NCBI GenBank assembly: GCA_910585555.1
Contig: CAJUFU010000067.1
Location: forward strand, 1-17,106
Direction of reading: 5' to 3'
Origin: an uncultured Lachnospiraceae bacterium
GTDB lineage: Bacteria; Bacillota; Clostridia; Lachnospirales; Lachnospiraceae
DNA: 17,106 nucleotides
A model generated the notes under the pieces. It saw only the letters and a list, made by a program, of their open reading frames with translations, did no database searches and was not told where the DNA came from. Below are positions 16,117 to 17,106 of this stretch, one piece after another. The first letter of the stretch is position 1; each line of letters starts with the position of its first letter. A program made the translations under genes and the position numbers.

Positions 16117-16147
16117 CAGTGCAACAACAATGAAACAATATGCACTG
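16117..16147. repeat. Inverted repeat in the epimerase-cytidylyltransferase gap
   Basis: CAGTGCA (16117-16123) and TGCACTG (16141-16147) are perfect complements 17 nt apart, inside an 88-nt intergenic gap in an apparent operon. It has no T-run, so it is not a terminator. It could be an operator or an RNA hairpin ahead of the cytidylyltransferase ribosome binding site. Confidence 0.4.
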
Positions 16148-16178
16148 CTGTGTCAACGCCTAAGACCAACCTGTATCT

Positions 16179-16841
16179 CTAAAACCTTAATTCTCTGATT
16201 GCAGCCAAAGTTTCCCCATAGGGTCTCTGCTGTCGAAAAAGAAGCGTGGTCCCCAGCACGAAGCCATCCACTCCCTTAGGCGCATATTCCAAAATCTTAT
16301 CCGCACCGCAGGCACCGTCCCAGTAAATCTTGAAGTTCATATCCTCTTTTAGGGCAAGAAGCTTCGTTATCTTCTTACCAACATAAGGCATATACATTTG
16401 TCCCGCATTGCCTGGATTTACGGTCATCACCATAACCTTCTTGACGATCCGGAGCATCTCCATGACCGTCTCCACACTGGTTCCCGGATTGATTGCAATA
16501 CCCGGCGTTATACCGGCGTTGATGATTTTCTGTAATGTGGTTGAGGGATGGTATTCCGCTTCCGGATGAATGTAGATGGTATCCCCTTCCCGCAGATGTT
16601 TGATAAATAACTCCACCGTATGATTGGGATGCTCCACCATGAGATGGACATCCAACGCCTTCTTTGTGGCGGACGCAATATAAGCCATGTCGTTTAGTGA
16701 CATGGCGAAGTTCGGCACGTAACGCCCGTCCATAATGTCTATATGGAAGGAATCAATGCCGCCTGCTTCCAGATCTCTTACTTCTTTTTCTAAATTTCCG
16801 TAGTTGGCACACATCATGGAGGCCATTAGTTCAAAATACAT
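16179..16841 (-). CDS. Ribulose-phosphate / allulose-6-phosphate 3-epimerase family
   Basis: This TIM-barrel ketose-phosphate 3-epimerase has 220 residues, the usual length. All expected metal ligands are present: His33 and Asp35 (HIDIMDGRYVPN), His66 (DVHLMVEHP) and Asp175 (WDGACG). The phosphate-binding parts are MTVNPGNAGQ (139-148) and GTTLLF (197-202). Most ribulose-phosphate epimerases read VDGG at the second aspartate and AGSAIF at the end. The DGAC and GTxxLF seen here, with IHPE at 91-94, look more like AlsE, the allulose-6-phosphate 3-epimerase. The ATG at 16841 has AAGGAG 6 nt upstream. It is first in the three-gene module behind a clear promoter. It probably supplies the ketose phosphate that the dehydrogenase reduces. 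Substrate choice is an inference. Confidence 0.85.
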   Translation of the reverse strand: MYFELMASMMCANYGNLEKEVRDLEAGGIDSFHIDIMDGRYVPNFAMSLNDMAYIASATKKALDVHLMVEHPNHTVELFIKHLREGDTIYIHPEAEYHPSTTLQKIINAGITPGIAINPGTSVETVMEMLRIVKKVMVMTVNPGNAGQMYMPYVGKKITKLLALKEDMNFKIYWDGACGADKILEYAPKGVDGFVLGTTLLFRQQRPYGETLAAIRELRF

Positions 16842-16891
16842 GTAGTTCTCCTTAATCCTATTGAATAGAAATCCATTAATATATCATAATA

Positions 16892-16920
16892 AATATAATA
16901 GATTTTGGGGGCTTATGCAA
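16892..16920 (-). promoter_or_regulatory. Promoter of the epimerase operon
   Basis: On the minus strand, TTGCAT (16920-16915) and TATATT (16897-16892) are 17 nt apart, in an AT-rich stretch about 50 nt before the epimerase ATG. The match is four and five of six positions. Confidence 0.6.
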
Positions 16921-17030
16921 TACTCCAATATTCATATTAAATAAATATCCCCTTAACCGTAAGGTTTCTCCAATCTCTGACCTGCTTTAGAAGCGCCTGA
17001 TATTACTGACTGTTCAAAAAGGTCTTAGAT

Positions 17031-17106
17031 TTACTTGTTTGGAGCCTTTTCCTCTTTAGATAAATAATGTTCGGCGTCTTTAAAAAAGGATACCACAATC
17101 AAAAGG
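17031..17106 (-). CDS. C-terminal end of a gene running off the window
   Basis: On the minus strand an open frame enters from the right edge and ends at TAA (17033-17031). The last 24 residues, LLIVVSFF followed by KDAEHYLSKEEKAPNK, look like the end of a membrane helix with a charged cytoplasmic tail. It is upstream of, and in the same orientation as, the epimerase operon. No family can be assigned. It could be a membrane protein of a surface-polymer cluster, but a chance open frame is possible. Confidence 0.4.
   Translation of the reverse strand, partial: LLIVVSFFKDAEHYLSKEEKAPNK

Noticed and set aside
16091..16178. Internal promoter with TTGACA before the cytidylyltransferase
   Set aside because: The -35 word is perfect, but the hexamer 17 nt downstream (TCATTG) matches the -10 consensus at only one position, and nearby spacings are no better.

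Overview
The window looks like chromosome from a Gram-positive, low-to-mid GC Clostridia member, most likely Lachnospiraceae. The grounds are strong AGGAGG-type ribosome binding sites, TTGACA/TATAAT promoters with 17-nt spacers, an AddAB (not RecBCD) recombination enzyme, a lipoprotein-anchored methionine transporter and an Rpn-family nuclease of the type common in that family. No rRNA, tRNA, CRISPR array, transposase or integrase was found.

Layout. Positions 1-28 hold the terminator of an upstream gene. A DHH-family phosphoesterase gene (119-1048, +) follows with its own promoter and a strong terminator at 1067-1100. Everything after that is on the minus strand. Read in the direction of transcription, from high to low coordinates, there are: the last codons of a gene running off the right edge (17031-17106); a three-gene sugar/polyol-phosphate module (epimerase, IspD/TarI-like cytidylyltransferase, GatD-like zinc dehydrogenase; 16841-14301); a 362-nt spacer with a 59-bp tandem repeat; an Rpn-family nuclease gene (13938-12958); the methionine ABC transporter operon metN-metI-metQ (12698-10095) behind a roughly 170-nt structured leader; an AAA/DUF4143 ATPase gene (9831-8476); and addB-addA (8430-1123).

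How the genes work together. AddB and AddA form the helicase-nuclease that resects double-strand breaks for RecA loading. The DUF4143 ATPase lies 45 nt upstream with no terminator between, so it may be co-transcribed with addBA. MetN (ATPase), MetI (permease) and MetQ (binding lipoprotein) form a methionine importer. metQ has a second, perfect-consensus promoter of its own with two overlapping dyads just downstream. The epimerase, dehydrogenase and cytidylyltransferase make sense together as a route from a ketose phosphate to a polyol phosphate to a CDP-polyol for a cell-surface polymer. This route is inferred from family and order, and the actual sugar cannot be read from the sequence.

The most unusual material is noncoding. 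It includes a compact candidate three-way-junction RNA in the metN leader with no recognisable S-box or T-box, a family of GC-GAA-GC/GC-AAA-GC mini-hairpins that appear in the intergenic stretches, a 59-bp tandem repeat, and an 11-codon-period repeat with a promoter embedded in it upstream of the ATPase gene.
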